This document shows positions 7,541 through 15,754 of a DNA stretch of 20,683 bases, in pieces. The stretch is from Ruminococcus flavefaciens (lineage in GTDB: Bacteria > Bacillota > Clostridia > Oscillospirales > Ruminococcaceae): contig DBXO01000036.1 of assembly GCA_002309635.1 (NCBI GenBank), positions 1 through 20,683 of the forward strand, written 5' to 3'. The position numbers and the translations under genes were made by a program. Every line of letters begins with the position of its first letter. The first letter of the stretch is position 1. Under the pieces are notes generated by a model. The model was not told the DNA's origin and did no database searches. It saw only the letters and a list, made by a program, of their open reading frames with translations.

Positions 7541-10500
7541 TTATGCCTTGAAAACCGCACGCACGAAGTTGTAAAGATGTGCATGAATGGAGTTGTCACC
7601 GTGATATCCGCCGTTAACGTAATGCCATATATGAGGTACTCCGTTCTTTGTGAAGCTCTCATGATAGCCGTTTGGCGTTGAATATACTACCTCGTCGTTG
7701 CTTCCCGCTGTAAGGAATACAAGGTGAGGCTCTTCGCCGTTCTTCCATTTGAAGTCGCCCGTTACACCGGGAGCGGGACAGATAGCACCGATATAGCCGA
7801 ACAGGTCGGGACGCTGCATTCCGATGAGGAGCGATTCGCGTCCGCCCATTGAAAAACCTGTAATAGCGGTATTATCTCTGCCTGTTCTGACGCTGTATGT
7901 CTTTTCGATATAAGGCATGAGATCCTTGGTAAGATCATTTATGAAATTGTCATACGCTGCATTGTTTGCGTCATCCATTGCCGTACAGTCAGGCTGTGTT
8001 GCACTGGAGTATATGTAGGGGAAAACAACGATCATGTCCTCTGCCTCGCCCCCGGCTATAGCATTGCCAATTATCTGACGGGTGTACATGGTTCCGTTTC
8101 CCTTGATTATCATTCTGTCCTGATTCTCCCAGTAGCCGTGCATTACATAAAGGACGGGATACTTTTTGCTCTCGTCGTAATTGGCAGGAAGAAGGATATT
8201 GTACGGCTTGTTTCGCTTACAGGTAGAGGAGTAGTATGTGCCGCTCTTTACAGTGCCGTACTTTACCCCTGCCTTTTCCTGATGTGACGAATCAGGCTCT
8301 TTATTTGCCACTTTTGCTTCGATAAGCTTGGTGTATGCTTCCATAGTATATGTGGTCGCATTATTATTGCCCGTGCCGTTATCATCTGTCTGAGAAGCCT
8401 CAGACTTTGTGAACTCGCTGATCTTTCCGAGTACGAACTTCTGTATCTGAACAAGGTCGGCAGTCTCAAACTTTCCGTTTCTGTCAACATCGGCAGCTTT
8501 TTCGGCTCTGCTGTCAGTAAATTTCTGGCTTACAACAGCCTTTCTCGCTGCTGCCACGTCGAAGCTGTCAACTCTCTCGTCTCCGTTGATGTCTCCGAGT
8601 ATAGTCTTCACAGGCTTTGGACCGCCTATTGCCGTGCCTGAAACTCCGCCTATTGATTCGTCAACGTAGAAGCTGTATTCATCGGAGTCAGTCTCCACGT
8701 ACATCTGCATATTTGTGGCATTATCGGGTATCTTATAGCTTGAATTCGCAAGCTGCACCCATTCTCCCTTCGGAACGTCCTCGACTATGGCGATCTTGTC
8801 GTACTTTACCTCGTCAGTGCCGTCCTCATACTGCAGGGTAAGATAGAACTTCTGAGAAGCAGGACCCTCGGTGTACTTTACTACCGTACTGAAGCTGTAT
8901 TCCTGTCCTGCCTTGAAAACGCCTGAAGAAAGGTTCCTTGAAGCGCCGTTCCAGCTTGCCTCTCTGCCTGTGCAAGCAAGGGAGCCGCTGCCCTGATACG
9001 ACTCAGTCTTGTCAGCCGCAACCTTTGCAGAACCTCTGCCTGTCCACGAATCTGTGCCGCTCTCAAAGGTATTATGGAAGTAATATCCGTTCTCATCAGG
9101 CTCTATAACCACTGGTGTGCCGCTGAGGACCTTGCTGCCGTCGCAGCCGTTCCATGTCTGACGGTCGTATTCGAAGAAGTCAATATCAGCGTAGCCGCCC
9201 GTAGTCTTTGTAGGATAGCTGTAGATACCGCTCCTGTAGCCTGTGAATAGCTTGAGGTCGTAGGACATTGAGAGCTCCTGACCAAGCTTTGTCCAGTTCA
9301 TACCGTCGTATGAATAATAGAAATTAGCCTTGTCGATATTGTTTGAGGAGCTTCCGTCGGAGCCTACGTTTGCAAACTTGAAATCTACCTTAAGGTATAC
9401 TTCGTCGCCGTTCAAATTCTGCTCCGCAACTATCTTGTTGGAGCTGTTTCCTATATCGTTTCCGCCGTTGACGGACATATATATCTTCTTTGAACCGCTG
9501 TCATCAACACGGACACCGATACAGCCGTACATGAGCTGGAATGCGGAAAGTCCAGCATAGTCGCCGGGCTTCATGTTTGAAGCGTCAAGCTTTATATAGC
9601 TGCTGCATGCAGGTCCCTCTGTACGCATCGTGAGTGTATTACGTGCATTCAGCAGATTTGAAGCTATATTCTTGTTTTTAAGTCTGAGCCAGCCCTCGCG
9701 CTCTGTCACAGACCAAGCGGTATTATCGGGGTTGTGATTCCACTGCCATTCCAGAGCAAGGTCGTTTGATTTGTAGTCGAAGCTGTCATCGCCTGCAAGG
9801 TCGGTACCTGTACCTGAACCGAGATCAAGAGTAAGAGGAGCTTTGCCGTTAACACCCATCATGGGCCAGTCGTTCTGCCAGTTTACGGGTACGAGCACAG
9901 GTATACGGCCTACAGCGCCGTGATCCTGAAAGAGGAGTCCGTACCACTTTCCGTCGGGAGTATCGACTATGCCGCCCTGAGCGCAGCCGCTTCCGTATGA
10001 GCCGAGACCGGAATCAAGTACAGTCTTGCTCTCATAGCTGCCGAGAAGGCTCTTTGAACGGTATACGAACTCGAGACGTCCGTGACCCGACGGCCATGCG
10101 ATACCGAATATATAATAGTATCCGTTGATTTTCTGAATATGCCAGCCCTCTCCTGCGAGGTTGTCAAAATTAGTCTTGAACAGCTGCTTTTCGGCACCGC
10201 CCTGCTTCCAGCCTGTCATATCCGAGTTGAATTCCTTGATATTGCAGATGCCGCCTGCACCGTACACAAGGTAATTCCTGCCGTCGTCATCAAAGAGTAT
10301 CGAAGCGTCATGGTACATGCCGTTAAGCTCAACACGTGACCACTCGCCGTTTTCGATATCGTCCGTAGAGCAGATGTACGACTTGTTTGAACCGTAGCTT
10401 CCGAAGAAAGCATAATACTTGCCGTTCTTCTCGTTGTAGCGCAGACTGGTTGCCCACTGTCCGTGAGAGTAGTCATGCTTGCCGTTTTTCAGGTTCTGAA

Positions 10501-10801
10501 CGTCTCCGTTTGCGTATGTATCAAAGACGTAGTTGCATATCTCCCACGAAACGAGGTCCTTGGACTTCATAATGGGAGCGCCCGGGCTGAAAAACATTGT
10601 TGTGCTTACCATATAATAGGTATCGCCTACTCTGATAACGTCGTCATCAGGTACATCCGACCATATTATAGGGTTAGACGCTGTTGAAGCTGCCACAGCC
10701 TCTGACTGCGGAACACGGACTGCTCCCGTAACAGAGGGCATAACAACAGCTGCCGACAGCAGTAATGCCGCTGCTGTCTTTGCTTTTGTGCCAAATCTCA
10801 T
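7541..10801 (-). CDS. Multimodular xylanolytic enzyme GH43-CBM22-dockerin-CE1
   Basis: A 1086-residue secreted enzyme with a signal peptide in the first ~38 residues. GH43 (~43-325) shows all three acidic residues: base Asp52 (or Asp49) in DVPDDDVIRV, Asp165 in HDASILFDDDG, and acid Glu218 in EGWHIQK. A GH43-associated beta-sandwich (~340-560) follows, then a CBM22-type xylan-binding module (~575-725), and a type I dockerin (~735-800; loops DINGDERVDSFD and DVDRNGKFETAD). Last is a CE1 esterase (~820-1086) with Ser984 in GFSMGG, Asp1036 in GSNDE and His1067 in GGYHGD. Expected activities are beta-xylosidase/arabinofuranosidase and feruloyl or acetyl ester removal, working together on arabinoxylan while docked to a scaffoldin. 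The dockerin is internal, between two catalytic ends. AGGAGG 7 bases upstream fixes the ATG at 10801. Confidence 0.93.
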   Translation of the reverse strand: MRFGTKAKTAAALLLSAAVVMPSVTGAVRVPQSEAVAASTASNPIIWSDVPDDDVIRVGDTYYMVSTTMFFSPGAPIMKSKDLVSWEICNYVFDTYANGDVQNLKNGKHDYSHGQWATSLRYNEKNGKYYAFFGSYGSNKSYICSTDDIENGEWSRVELNGMYHDASILFDDDGRNYLVYGAGGICNIKEFNSDMTGWKQGGAEKQLFKTNFDNLAGEGWHIQKINGYYYIFGIAWPSGHGRLEFVYRSKSLLGSYESKTVLDSGLGSYGSGCAQGGIVDTPDGKWYGLLFQDHGAVGRIPVLVPVNWQNDWPMMGVNGKAPLTLDLGSGTGTDLAGDDSFDYKSNDLALEWQWNHNPDNTAWSVTEREGWLRLKNKNIASNLLNARNTLTMRTEGPACSSYIKLDASNMKPGDYAGLSAFQLMYGCIGVRVDDSGSKKIYMSVNGGNDIGNSSNKIVAEQNLNGDEVYLKVDFKFANVGSDGSSSNNIDKANFYYSYDGMNWTKLGQELSMSYDLKLFTGYRSGIYSYPTKTTGGYADIDFFEYDRQTWNGCDGSKVLSGTPVVIEPDENGYYFHNTFESGTDSWTGRGSAKVAADKTESYQGSGSLACTGREASWNGASRNLSSGVFKAGQEYSFSTVVKYTEGPASQKFYLTLQYEDGTDEVKYDKIAIVEDVPKGEWVQLANSSYKIPDNATNMQMYVETDSDEYSFYVDESIGGVSGTAIGGPKPVKTILGDINGDERVDSFDVAAARKAVVSQKFTDSRAEKAADVDRNGKFETADLVQIQKFVLGKISEFTKSEASQTDDNGTGNNNATTYTMEAYTKLIEAKVANKEPDSSHQEKAGVKYGTVKSGTYYSSTCKRNKPYNILLPANYDESKKYPVLYVMHGYWENQDRMIIKGNGTMYTRQIIGNAIAGGEAEDMIVVFPYIYSSATQPDCTAMDDANNAAYDNFINDLTKDLMPYIEKTYSVRTGRDNTAITGFSMGGRESLLIGMQRPDLFGYIGAICPAPGVTGDFKWKNGEEPHLVFLTAGSNDEVVYSTPNGYHESFTKNGVPHIWHYVNGGYHGDNSIHAHLYNFVRAVFKA

Positions 10802-11176
10802 TTTAATACCTCCTGAATTCATTTCGTCATGTTTGCCTAACATATCCCCTGTCAACACAAATGAATTATAATGCTCATTCTATAACCTTCTGAGCATTTT
10901 GACATATTACCGCCATTTTCAACACTATTCCTTGTATATTTTACCATTTGTTCACCATTTGTTCAACTGTTATTTTGCAGATTAGGTGGACAAAGTGAAT
11001 ATTATATGTTATAACAAAATAAAATACCGCATTATTTTGGCACAATTATCATTATTTTGACATTTCGGTAAAAACCGGTCTATCAACGGCCAAAAAATAA
11101 AGCCGAAAGCATATTATGCTCCCGACTTTTCAGTGATTTTTTCAGCAGTGTATTCGCTTCCAAAGGCATCCGGCAA
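10802..11176. other. AT-rich control region upstream of the GH43-CE1 gene
   Basis: I find no gene here. A minus-strand TATAAT lies at 10870-10865 without a clear -35 box. The 11-mer ACCATTTGTTC is repeated head to tail at 10943-10953 and 10954-10964. A 12-base repeat, ATTATTTTGRCA, occurs at 11031-11042 and 11051-11062, two helical turns apart. These are candidate regulator sites for the enzyme gene; the assignment is inference. An imperfect hairpin near 11098-11138 ends in a short T run and could be a weak terminator. Confidence 0.4.
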
Positions 11177-11204
11177 ATAAAAAAGGACGCCCATTGGCGT
11201 CCTT
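11177..11204 (-). terminator. Terminator of the small gene at 11219-11506
   Basis: A 9-bp perfect GC-rich stem (11183-11191 with 11196-11204) and a CATT loop (11192-11195). On the minus strand it is followed by a T-rich tail reaching 11177. Confidence 0.88.
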
Positions 11205-11218
11205 ATAAGATTGACCGT

Positions 11219-11506
11219 TCATTTCCTGTGCGAATATATATCATCCATATCAGCACCGTTATCATGAAAAACGTACTTGTCACGCTGCTGCTGTTCCAAG
11301 CGCTCACGTGAGCGCTTGATATTTTCCATGTCCGCGCGGAGCTCGTTTATGTAATCAAGCGACCTGTTTCCGCTGATATCACCGAGATACTGATCGTTCA
11401 TCATGGATTCGCCGTGCAACTCGCGCCTTTCGTCCTCGGCATACCTGAATATACCGCCAATGAGTTTTATTATAATTTCAATAAGCCTGAAAACCAGTCT
11501 GTTCAT
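11219..11506 (-). CDS. Small protein of unknown function with amphipathic N-terminus
   Basis: I do not recognise this 95-residue protein. Residues 1-22 are strongly hydrophobic with spaced Arg/Lys (VFRLIEIIIKLIGGIF), suggesting a membrane-surface helix or a short transmembrane anchor. The rest is charged and probably helical or coiled (YINELRADMENIKRSRERLEQQQRDKY), with no cysteines and no signal-peptide cleavage site. It is clearly expressed as a gene: GGGAGG 6 bases before the ATG at 11506, a promoter at 11553-11581 and a strong terminator. It is divergent from smpB, with promoters only 12 bases apart. Function is unknown. Confidence 0.75.
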   Translation of the reverse strand: MNRLVFRLIEIIIKLIGGIFRYAEDERRELHGESMMNDQYLGDISGNRSLDYINELRADMENIKRSRERLEQQQRDKYVFHDNGADMDDIYSHRK

Positions 11507-11552
11507 GCTAATCCTCCCCTGTTTGTACGCAATGATTTCCCGTATCAGATAT

Positions 11553-11581
11553 ATTGTACCATAATTTTACGTTTTTTGCAA
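11553..11581 (-). promoter_or_regulatory. Promoter of the small protein gene
   Basis: On the minus strand TTGCAA (11581-11576) and TACAAT (11558-11553) are separated by 17 bp, 47 bases upstream of the start codon. Confidence 0.7.
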
Positions 11582-11592
11582 TATTCCTGCGG

Positions 11593-11621
11593 TTGACATT
11601 TCACGCGGGATAGTGTATAAT
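11593..11621 (+). promoter_or_regulatory. Promoter of smpB
   Basis: TTGACA (11593-11598), a 17-bp spacer and TATAAT (11616-11621), a perfect consensus 24 bases before the smpB ATG. Confidence 0.87.
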
Positions 11622-11645
11622 TTTTTACAGACAGGAGATGAGAAT

Positions 11646-12110
11646 ATGCGCTCAAAAGGTACTAAAACTATTGCCGAAAACCGCAAGGCACGCCATGATT
11701 ATTTCGTACTCGAAGCCTATGAAGCAGGTATCGAGCTTGTCGGCACCGAAGTCAAGTCCATACGTCAGGGCGGAGTGAACCTCAAGGACTCATGGTGCTC
11801 TATCGACAAGGGAGAGCTCTTTGTCCGCGGTATGCACATCTCTCCCTACGAGAAAGGCAATATCTTCAACCGCGATCCCATGAGAGTGAGAAAGCTCCTC
11901 ATGCATAAGCGCGAGATAAATAAACTGTACGGTACTCTCAAACAGGAAGGTCTGTCGCTTATCCCTCTGAGCCTTTATTTCAAGGACTCAAAAGTGAAAA
12001 TGCAGTTGGGTCTCTGCAAGGGTAAAAAGCTCTACGACAAGCGTGCAGACATCGCAAAGCGCGATGCGAACCGTGAGATTGACCGCAATATCAAATCACG
12101 CAATCAATAG
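11646..12110 (+). CDS. smpB: SsrA-binding protein SmpB
   Basis: A 154-residue protein, the usual SmpB length. It binds the tRNA-like part of tmRNA and delivers it to stalled ribosomes for trans-translation. Conserved features: TIAENRKARHDYFVLEAYEAGIELVGTEVKS-type N-terminal region (start ENRKARHDYF), the GGVNLKDS loop, the FNRDPMR-like HISPYEKGN segment, and the basic C-terminal tail GKKLYDKRADIAKRDANREI that folds in the empty mRNA channel. Its partner ssrA lies at 13923-14292 on the same strand, a common arrangement in Firmicutes. The ATG at 11646 has AGGAGATG upstream; the longer frame from 11613 would start inside the promoter. It is followed after 7 bases by a lipoprotein gene. Confidence 0.97.
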   Translation: MRSKGTKTIAENRKARHDYFVLEAYEAGIELVGTEVKSIRQGGVNLKDSWCSIDKGELFVRGMHISPYEKGNIFNRDPMRVRKLLMHKREINKLYGTLKQEGLSLIPLSLYFKDSKVKMQLGLCKGKKLYDKRADIAKRDANREIDRNIKSRNQ

Positions 12111-12117
12111 GAGTTTT

Positions 12118-12666
12118 ATGAAAAAACGTATTCTTCCGATATTTCTTATAACGATCACGCTATTAGTTGGCTGCGGACATGATGTAAAACCGTCCGACAA
12201 GGACAGCATTATTGATACTACATCTGAAACAATCGGGACAACTTCTTCCGATACACAGGATATTGTTCAGAAAATGCTGGATAATGTTATCCTGTACAAT
12301 GAAAAAGTATCTTTTCCTTCATCATTTGATAGTTTCAGTGATGATTATACTGCGGCAAATGCCATACCGTATGACGGCAGTGATATATCTACTTATACGC
12401 TGTACTACAAGGACAAGAATATCGGCTTTATAGATCTGTCAAATAATAATGATATAAGAGGATTGTACATAGATGATGATATTCCGAACAGCGATTTCAG
12501 CATCTCCGGTATCGGGTATGATTCATGCAGATCCGATATTATCAATGCCTTTGGCGAACCGGATGAGAAAACGGAAACTTCATACACCTATGGCAATAGC
12601 GAAAGCATTTGTATAGTATTCAGTTTTAATGACGAAAAAATAAGGTCAATAAAAATATTCTATTAA
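12118..12666 (+). CDS. Small lipoprotein of unknown function
   Basis: A 182-residue putative lipoprotein. Residues 1-18 are a lipoprotein signal (MKKR, then a hydrophobic core) ending in the lipobox LVGC, with Cys19 as the lipid-attached residue, so it should be anchored on the outer face of the membrane. A Ser/Thr/Asp-rich linker (~25-50) precedes a compact domain ending in ...SICIVFSFNDEKIRSIKIFY, which I do not recognise. It starts 7 bases after smpB with TAGGAG as ribosome site, and the S66 peptidase gene follows after 14 bases, so the three are probably co-transcribed. Its sequence is more AT-rich than smpB, hinting at a later insertion into this operon. Confidence 0.85.
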   Translation: MKKRILPIFLITITLLVGCGHDVKPSDKDSIIDTTSETIGTTSSDTQDIVQKMLDNVILYNEKVSFPSSFDSFSDDYTAANAIPYDGSDISTYTLYYKDKNIGFIDLSNNNDIRGLYIDDDIPNSDFSISGIGYDSCRSDIINAFGEPDEKTETSYTYGNSESICIVFSFNDEKIRSIKIFY

Positions 12667-12680
12667 GAGATGATTTTTCT

Positions 12681-13802
12681 ATGTTATTCCCAGAACCATT
12701 GAAAAAAGGTGATAAGGTCGCTGTTATAAGTCTTTCGAGCGGTATCCTCGGCGAACCGTACTGCGCTCACGAAAAAGAGCTTGGCTTAAAAATGCTCCGC
12801 CGGTTCGGTCTTGAGCCGTTTTTCACCGAGCACGCTCTAATGGGTAAGGACTATATAATGTGCCACCCGGAAGCCCGTGCCGCCGACCTGAAAGCCGCTT
12901 TTCTCGATGACTCGGTAAAGGGTATAATATCTGCTATCGGCGGTATCGAAACATTCCGGACCTTTCCCTACCTTATGGAGGACGATGAGTTCATAAATGC
13001 TGTCCGTCAGCACCCCAAGTTCTTTCTCGGTTTTTCCGATACTACCAATAATCACTTCATGTTTTACAGACTTGGCTTGCAGACCTTCTACGGACAGGCT
13101 TTCATGTGTGACTTAGCTGAGCTCTCGGGAGATATGCTCCCATATTCAAAGGCTCATTTCGGAAACTGCTTCAAATCATATCACGGCAGAAAGATAACTC
13201 CCTCAGATGTGTGGTACGAGGAAAGAACAGACTTCTCTGCAGCTGCTGCTGGAACTATGCCCGTCTCACACAAAGAGGAGCACGGCTATGAGCTATTGCA
13301 GGGTAGCCCCGTATTCGAGGGCGAACTCCTCGGCGGCTGTATCGACAGTATGGGTGAAATGATCATTACAGGCAATGCAGACAGATTCGGTGAGCTTCTC
13401 AGTTCTGAGTTTGAGAAGTGCCCGCAGCTAAAAAACGACTTTGTCAACCAGAGCGGAATAACAAGTAAATACTGCATTTTCCCCGCTGCCGAAGAGTGGC
13501 GCGGAAAGATACTCTTTGCGGAAACCAGCGAAGTCATGCCTCCTCCTGACATGCTGAGAGAATACCTCGAAGCGCTGAAAAAAGAGTGCGTTTTCGATAA
13601 TATCAACGGAATCATCATAGGAAAGCCAATGAACGAGAAATATTATGAGGAATACAAGGCTGTATGGCGTGAGACAGTGGACAACGCGGATCTCCCCATG
13701 CTATATAATGTAAATTTCGGTCATTCCTTACCAAGAGCGATACTCCCTTACGGAGCTATGGCACGTGTTGACGCAGAAAAGCAGGAAATAACGCTCATTT
13801 GA
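12681..13802 (+). CDS. Peptidase S66 family protein (LD-carboxypeptidase / MccF-like)
   Basis: A 373-residue serine peptidase of family S66, somewhat longer than typical LdcA (~300) and closer to the MccF-like branch. The opening LKKGDKVAVISLSSG and the nucleophile-elbow-like GFSDTTNNH (Ser119) are family hallmarks. FAETSEVMPPP and the late NFGHSLPRAILPYGA (His348) match the conserved regions carrying the other catalytic residues. Family members either trim L,D-tetrapeptides in cell-wall recycling or cleave microcin C-type aminoacyl-nucleotide antibiotics; the sequence cannot separate these. No signal peptide is present, so it is cytosolic. The ribosome site before the ATG at 12681 is weak, which suggests dependence on translation of the upstream lipoprotein. 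Confidence 0.9.
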   Translation: MLFPEPLKKGDKVAVISLSSGILGEPYCAHEKELGLKMLRRFGLEPFFTEHALMGKDYIMCHPEARAADLKAAFLDDSVKGIISAIGGIETFRTFPYLMEDDEFINAVRQHPKFFLGFSDTTNNHFMFYRLGLQTFYGQAFMCDLAELSGDMLPYSKAHFGNCFKSYHGRKITPSDVWYEERTDFSAAAAGTMPVSHKEEHGYELLQGSPVFEGELLGGCIDSMGEMIITGNADRFGELLSSEFEKCPQLKNDFVNQSGITSKYCIFPAAEEWRGKILFAETSEVMPPPDMLREYLEALKKECVFDNINGIIIGKPMNEKYYEEYKAVWRETVDNADLPMLYNVNFGHSLPRAILPYGAMARVDAEKQEITLI

Positions 13803-13844
13803 GCAAATACATTATGCACTGACATGCTTCGTCATTTTATGCAG

Positions 13845-13873
13845 TTGACAAATCCGGCAAAACAAGTTATAAT
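13845..13873 (+). promoter_or_regulatory. Promoter of ssrA
   Basis: TTGACA (13845-13850), a 17-bp spacer and TATAAT (13868-13873) form a perfect consensus about 50 bases before the mature tmRNA 5' end. Processing of a short 5' leader is therefore implied. Confidence 0.88.
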
Positions 13874-14016
13874 ATTATTCGGAGCATTTCAGCTCCCCAC
13901 CTCACTCCCTCATTGAATATATGGGGGCGTAAAGGTTTCGACGGGGGTCTCGAAGTGTGATAAGCGAGCGGAGAATGGCGTGATCTCCATAACCTGCGCC
14001 ACGTTTAAATATAAAC

Positions 14017-14067
14017 GCAAGAAATAACATTACAGTTTCTAGAAATAGCGAACTGGTAGCTGCTTAA
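14017..14067 (+). other. tmRNA tag reading frame
   Basis: The frame ending in GCT GCT TAA (14059-14067) reads ARNNITVSRNSELVAA when the resume codon is taken as GCA at 14017. The -4 base is A, as in known tmRNAs. The tag ends in VAA rather than LAA. The resume codon is my inference; the C-terminal residues are not in doubt. Confidence 0.65.
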
Positions 14068-14269
14068 GTCAGCTTCTGTCCACCGGGAGAGTACCGCGGC
14101 TCTCGCTTGGGCATCGATGAGCGGTGAACGACTGTCGGAAGTGTCCGTGTCCGTCAGTTGTATACGGACTACCTGTGACCACAGCCCGTTTATCGGCGGC
14201 GGATACAGGGAATCATAATAGGTAAAATACGCTCGTAGAAAGTTGCATGAACGGATTTTCGGACAGGGG

Positions 14270-14292
14270 TTCAATTCCCCTCGCCTCCACCA
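14270..14292 (+). other. Candidate attL at the tmRNA 3' end
   Basis: The 3' end of ssrA is a common attachment site for tyrosine recombinases, and an integrase gene ends 128 bases away with its 3' end facing it. The core would lie within the T arm and acceptor strand. No second copy was found by eye in the rest of the window, so the exact core is undefined. Confidence 0.45.
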
Positions 14293-14304
14293 GTTTTAAA
14301 CTGT

Positions 14305-14330
14305 GGGAATGGCTATATATCGCCATTCCC
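14305..14330 (+). terminator. Hairpin after ssrA
   Basis: A 9-bp perfect stem, GGGAATGGC (14305-14313) with GCCATTCCC (14322-14330), and an 8-base loop begin 13 bases after the tmRNA CCA. A smaller dyad, CAGTTTTAAACTG, is at 14291-14303. The T tract after the stem is poor, so termination may be partial or may rely on the more distant T-rich stretch at 14343-14352. Confidence 0.6.
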
Positions 14331-14419
14331 ATGATTTCACATTTTGCTTTTATTCAATTTGTTCTTTGTTTGTTCTTTATTAAATAATCAAACAATGTAA
14401 CGCTTCAGAAGCCAATAGG

Positions 14420-15611
14420 TCAAGCACCTTTTGGCTCTATTTTTTTGTCCGCAAAATTCAGTGATGCAGTGATGGCATCGGTGATCTTAGCCCTTGCTTC
14501 ATCAAGCATATGACAGTAGATATTGCTCGTCGTTGAAACTACCGAGTGTCCTAACGCTCCTGATACCGTAACAATATCCACTCCCTGGTTGACAAGGAGC
14601 GAAGCGAAGGTGTGCCTGAATGAATGAATCCCGTGGAACGGTATATCATTTCGGTCGCAGAATCTCTTGAACCATGAATATGGTATTCCGTTATACATAG
14701 GTTCGCCATTCCATTTTACAAACAATCTGTCGCTATCAATCCACTTATCACCGTACTTCAACGCCTGCATATCCTGATCTTCTTTGTAAAGTTTCAAAAG
14801 TTCCATGATCTGTTCTGGAAATTTCAGAGTCCTCTGAGAGCGCTTTGTTTTTGTCGTATCAGTGTATGTGCCGATTTGTTTAAGATAGTTGCTTGTGCGT
14901 CTTATACTGATTATATTGTTCTCGAAATCTACATCTTTCCACTCCAGACCAAGCATTTCGCCGCGGCGGAAACCACTGTATATCATCAGTGTGAAAAACA
15001 CTCTGAACTGAAGCGGTTCTTTTTCAAGCAATACCAGTATTCTTTGTATGTCCTCTGATGTGTATATCTGCTTTTCCGTGTACTGTATCTTTTGGCAGAA
15101 TAACCTTCTCGCACGGATTTTCGCTGACTACACCCATTCTTTCACCATACGTAAAAACTTCCGATATAAAGCTGTGATAGTGTCTGATAGTTTTAGATGA
15201 GAGCGGCTCTCCGTTAAGCATATTGGCACCTTTCTCGGAAAGCGAATTGATAAACGCCTGAACATGGCGCGGCGTTATTTTATCCATGCGGAGATGACCT
15301 ATTGCAGAATACACTCTCGGACACAAACGGCGCATTCTTTCTTCTGTGGTTTTTCTGAGATTTATCCTTGCATAATTTTTAAACCACTCTTCTCCCATCA
15401 CTTCAAACTTTACTGCCGAACTCTGATATCCCTGATTGCAGGCTTCTTCAAATAAGACCGCCTGTCTGTTGACCTCCTTTTCGATTTGATTCTGGGTCAT
15501 ACTACGCTCAGGTTTCCATGTCATAGTCTGAACCATTTGCTTGCCTTTGCAATTATAGCCGCAGCTTACCTTTATAAGATAACTGCCGCCTCGTTTTGTG
15601 ATACTGGCCAT
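14420..15611 (-). pseudogene. Tyrosine recombinase (integrase), split by a frameshift
   Basis: Two overlapping frames together make one Tn916/phage-type integrase of about 396 residues. The N-terminal part (15611-15024, ATG with AAGGAGG 8 bases upstream) has the arm-binding start MASITKRGGSYLI and a SAM-like core-binding domain. Its frame runs off into HIRGHTKNTGIA and stops at 15024. The catalytic part (about 15075 to 14420) continues with KQIYTSEDIQRILVLLEKEP. It contains the full active site: Arg in YSGFRRGE, HSFRHTF with HxxR, and Tyr in STTSNIYCHM. The break is at the T run 15072-15075 (AAAA on the coding strand); removing one A restores an unbroken H-G-K-Q-I-Y-T. It could be inactivation, a sequencing error or recoding. 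Inserting at ssrA is inferred from position. Confidence 0.88.
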
Positions 15612-15636
15612 AATAATTACCTCCTTGATAATATTA

Positions 15637-15685
15637 CAGCGTACCTTTCCACGCTGATTATATCACTTTTGCACGTTAAAGTCAA
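15637..15685 (-). promoter_or_regulatory. Integrase promoter and leader hairpin
   Basis: On the minus strand TTGACT (15685-15680) and TATAAT (15662-15657) have a 17-bp spacer. Directly after the -10 box is a dyad, CAGCGT/ACGCTG (15637-15642 and 15651-15656, 8-base loop), between promoter and ribosome site. It may be an operator or a leader hairpin. Confidence 0.72.
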
Positions 15686-15754
15686 TACTGGAAGTTGGAT
15701 TATTACATTGAAAGGTCAACTGCCAGTTTTTGTCGTTCAACATTGTCTGCTTGC

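Larger units (their letters stand above)
13923..14292 (+). ncRNA. ssrA: Transfer-messenger RNA (tmRNA)
   Basis: A one-piece tmRNA of about 370 bases. The 5' acceptor strand GGGGGCG (13923-13929) pairs with CGCCTCC near the 3' end (14282-14288, one G-U pair), followed by discriminator A and an encoded CCA (14290-14292). The T arm with GGTTCAATTCC is visible at 14268-14278. The 5' region AAAGGTTTCGACGGGGGT is typical of tmRNA. It frees stalled ribosomes and tags the unfinished protein, working with SmpB encoded 1.8 kb upstream. The 3' end is the apparent insertion site of the downstream element. Confidence 0.96.

Noticed and set aside
10909..10942. Plus-strand promoter with TTGACA in the GH43 upstream region
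   Set aside because: The next -10-like sequence is too far away, and no plus-strand gene follows for 700 bases.
14005..14274. 89-residue minus-strand frame
   Set aside because: It lies entirely inside the tmRNA gene, on the opposite strand.
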